Shown here: piece after piece, positions 6,358 through 6,383 of the stretch | Layout: every line of letters begins with the position of its first letter | How positions within the stretch are numbered: position 1 is the first letter of the stretch | DNA from: CAG-273 sp963560005 | GTDB lineage: Bacteria > Bacillota > Clostridia > TANB77 > CAG-508 | Assembly: GCA_963560005.1 (NCBI GenBank) | Contig: CAUWNG010000096.1 | Location: forward strand, 1-6,383 | Length of the DNA stretch: 6,383 bases | Direction: 5' to 3' | Translations under genes and position numbers: made by a program | The notes under the pieces: generated by a model | What the model was told of the DNA's origin: nothing | What the model saw: the letters and a program-made list of their open reading frames with translations, nothing else | Database searches by the model: none

Positions 6358-6383
6358 TTAAAATTGTTTTAAAAATCTAACAT
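6358..6383 (-). CDS. pheS: pheS 3' end (phenylalanine-tRNA ligase alpha subunit), partial
   Basis: On the minus strand the window's right edge reads VRFLKQF followed by TAA (6360-6358). PheS proteins characteristically end in (D/N)xRFLxQF, and pheS normally precedes pheT. Two bases of an earlier codon (nAT, compatible with Asp or Asn) are also present. Only seven full codons are visible, so the call rests on this motif and on position. The pheS-pheT gap holds the pheT ribosome site and no convincing terminator, consistent with co-transcription. Confidence 0.88.

Overview
The window is strongly AT-rich and its proteins look like those of a low-GC Gram-positive (Bacillota, most likely a clostridium-like anaerobe). 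The grounds are strong AGGAGG-type ribosome sites, AT-biased codons, a CdaA-type diadenylate cyclase and a RocF-like arginase. I cannot resolve genus or species from sequence alone. Most of the window is ordinary chromosome. The left quarter is the end of an integrated mobile element.

Layout. From 1 to about 1555 lies the right end of an integrative element: a 400-residue tyrosine recombinase (217-1419, +), then a tandem 12-bp-period repeat (1429-1452) and a long inverted repeat (1520-1567) that look like integrase arm-type and core sites. Immediately beyond, on the minus strand, is a 30-codon fragment (1547-1639) with a good ribosome site whose product is the N-terminus of TruA, the tRNA pseudouridine(38-40) synthase. 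It loses resemblance and stops at the element boundary. The simplest reading is that the element integrated into the 5' part of truA. The rest of truA should lie beyond the element's other end, left of the window.

From 2733 down to 1639 on the minus strand is a transcription unit: a 40-residue single-pass membrane protein, then cdaA (c-di-AMP synthase), then a terminator-like hairpin that overlaps the end of cdaA, then the interrupted truA. It starts from a well-formed promoter (2772-2800). A divergent promoter (2863-2891) drives an arginase gene (2922-3791, +). Arginase and pheT converge on a shared hairpin terminator (3794-3845). pheT (phenylalanyl-tRNA synthetase beta chain, minus strand) fills most of the right half. 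The last seven codons and stop of pheS sit at the window's right edge, giving the usual pheS-pheT order.

How it fits together. The chromosomal genes are housekeeping or metabolic: translation (pheST), tRNA modification (truA), second-messenger synthesis (cdaA) and arginine breakdown (arginase). They are not one pathway. The notable feature is the element-truA junction, which probably interrupts truA or, if the element supplies a new 5' end on its far side, re-forms it. I saw no CRISPR array, rRNA or tRNA gene, and no clearly novel multi-gene system.
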